Shown here piece by piece: positions 62,569 through 64,000 of a stretch of DNA of 64,000 bases (the first letter of the stretch is position 1; the number at the start of each line of letters is the position of its first letter). The stretch is from Cranoglanis bouderius (lineage: Eukaryota > Chordata > Actinopteri > Siluriformes > Cranoglanididae). The stretch is taken from positions 16,429,574 to 16,493,573 of the forward strand of contig CM042540.1 in NCBI GenBank assembly GCA_023630585.1, read 5' to 3'. A model generated the notes under the pieces. It saw only the letters and a list, made by a program, of their open reading frames with translations. It was not told the origin of the DNA and made no database searches. A program made the translations under genes and the position numbers.

Positions 62569-64000
62569 GTGAGTCTCCCAAATGTGTCAGTCCACCATCA
62601 GTATACATTTAAAGTTAAACTTTGAGTCTCCCATTTCAGCATCCACACGTAGTGGCATATTAAGTAAAGCACACCGTTATCACCGTCTTGGCTATAGTTT
62701 TTGTTGTATGCATAAATGTTGTTTTAACTAAGGGCTACAACGCGGCGTTCTCCAGAGGCGCTCAGCTTCATCCTCAATGAAAATCATATGAGAAGGACGT
62801 AATCTTTGGCATGCAGCCACCACACATGGCCTTTATCGAGGCTCAGGTTGCACAGCGTGGCAGATCAAGACAAGCATAGATGCAGACTGTAGTAAAGAAG
62901 GAGAACAAAGTTGCAGAATGTAGGTTGTGATCTTTTATTCCTGAGACCCTGGTATATCGGGTAGTATAATCAGTGGCTATCGCTGTTCTTTTTATGCGAT
63001 GAATAGATACAGTTTTGGATTGGAATCAGGCATATTTCTAAAAGGAAGTAAGGAGTAGCGGGGGGCTTTTGGGCTCCTTCTTAAAAGAACATTGTGCTAC
63101 TCGCTGGTCCTGCCATGATTGCTGTGACCAACAGGGCACCTCTGTCCTTTTCCCCCTAAGACACCAACAAGAACAGAGCAGATAGATGCCAGATCCAAGA
63201 CACCTCCCTACAAAAAGCCGTATGCCCTTTCACTGGCTTTGTCATCTTTGAGCGCTGTAATGTTCCAGTGTTTAGAGTGGTGCTGCTTAAATGGCTAATT
63301 AATTACAGGAAGATAGATCGAGAGATAAATTGAGATGCGTAGGGAAGCACTTTCCAAAAGAGGTGGATGTGATGGTGCTGTGTTGGTTTGTTGGAATGGA
63401 GTGTTGTGGCGGGGGGTGGAGGGCGGAGGGGGGGCTTCCTCTGCAGTAAAGGGGGCATCTGTATGGAAATGAGCATGAGCTTTTCCTTGGATACAAATCA
63501 AAAGATCCACCTGCTGTGAGTAGGGGGGAGGCTTTTTTGCTTAGGAGCAGTGTCCGGCATTCCTGATTCAGGCAGATTTGAAACCTCTCAACGGAAGGGC
63601 CACTATCCTTCACCAAAGACTCTCTTCTTACTTCATCTTGGCTAAGTGCCCCAGCAGCATTTAATTCAGAGGCAATTAGCTGGCTACAGCAGTATTGGTC
63701 CACAACTGGCCAGCATTCATTATTGCAGGAGAAAAGATTTATTAGATGCCTTGCACTCCGAATATAGGGTTGTATAAGGTTTACTAGGAAACGACACTCA
63801 TAATTTTCAGTGACTTTCTGCCTATAGAGTACTCATCCACAACTTACAGAGGCCAAAATGTCATATAGCCAATATACAATATATAAACATATTATTACAA
63901 TAATCAAATTTGGTAACACTGCATTATAGGATTTCACATATTAGACTAGACATTAATTTAACGCTAATAGGTGCATATTAGGTGCATATAGTAACTACTG
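62569..64000 (+). other. Start of nova intron 2
   Basis: It runs to the window edge. It is moderately GC-rich from 63060 to 63650, with G runs at 63409-63434. No exon is recognised. Confidence 0.5.

Overview
The window is nuclear DNA of a teleost fish. The genes are split by GT-AG introns, their exon boundaries match vertebrate serotonin transporter, bleomycin hydrolase and NOVA genes, and the introns are full of fish-type Tc1/mariner transposons, LTR and DIRS retroelements and long microsatellites. The abundance of Tc1 copies would suit a catfish or another ostariophysan, but that is a guess.

Layout. (1) Minus strand, 238-6576: slc6a4, the plasma-membrane serotonin transporter. Twelve coding exons (616 codons) are present from the start ATG to TM12; the short last coding exon lies off the left edge. 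A CpG-rich stretch at 1-119 ends in ATG-GAT-AAT followed by a splice donor on the plus strand and may be the first exon of an unidentified divergent gene. (2) 6577-15962: intergenic, with microsatellites, a degraded Tc1 copy and a fold-back repeat. (3) Minus strand, 15963-44696: blmh, bleomycin hydrolase. All 12 coding exons are resolved, giving a 453-residue product with the Cys-His-Asn triad. Its introns hold most of the mobile elements: a three-LTR composite retroelement, nested Tc1 transposons, a DIRS-like remnant, a LINE 3' fragment and a Tc1-derived MITE. (4) 44727-54400: intergenic between two divergently transcribed genes, filled mainly by Tc1 copies, one of them almost intact. (5) Plus strand, 55318 onward: the first two coding exons of a NOVA-family neuronal splicing regulator (nova2-like), behind a CpG-rich promoter with a full CRE. 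The gene runs off the right edge.

The slc6a4-blmh pair, both on the same strand, is the order known from human 17q11.2. A nova gene beside blmh is not the human arrangement. The genes do not form a pathway: slc6a4 clears serotonin, blmh is a cytosolic cysteine aminopeptidase, and nova controls neuronal alternative splicing.

The most unusual structure is the 4.15-kb element at 17905-22056 in blmh intron 11. It has LTR-internal-LTR-internal-LTR order, is flanked by a perfect CACCC duplication, and carries no reverse transcriptase. Its internal region encodes only an unrecognised, strongly repetitive protein.
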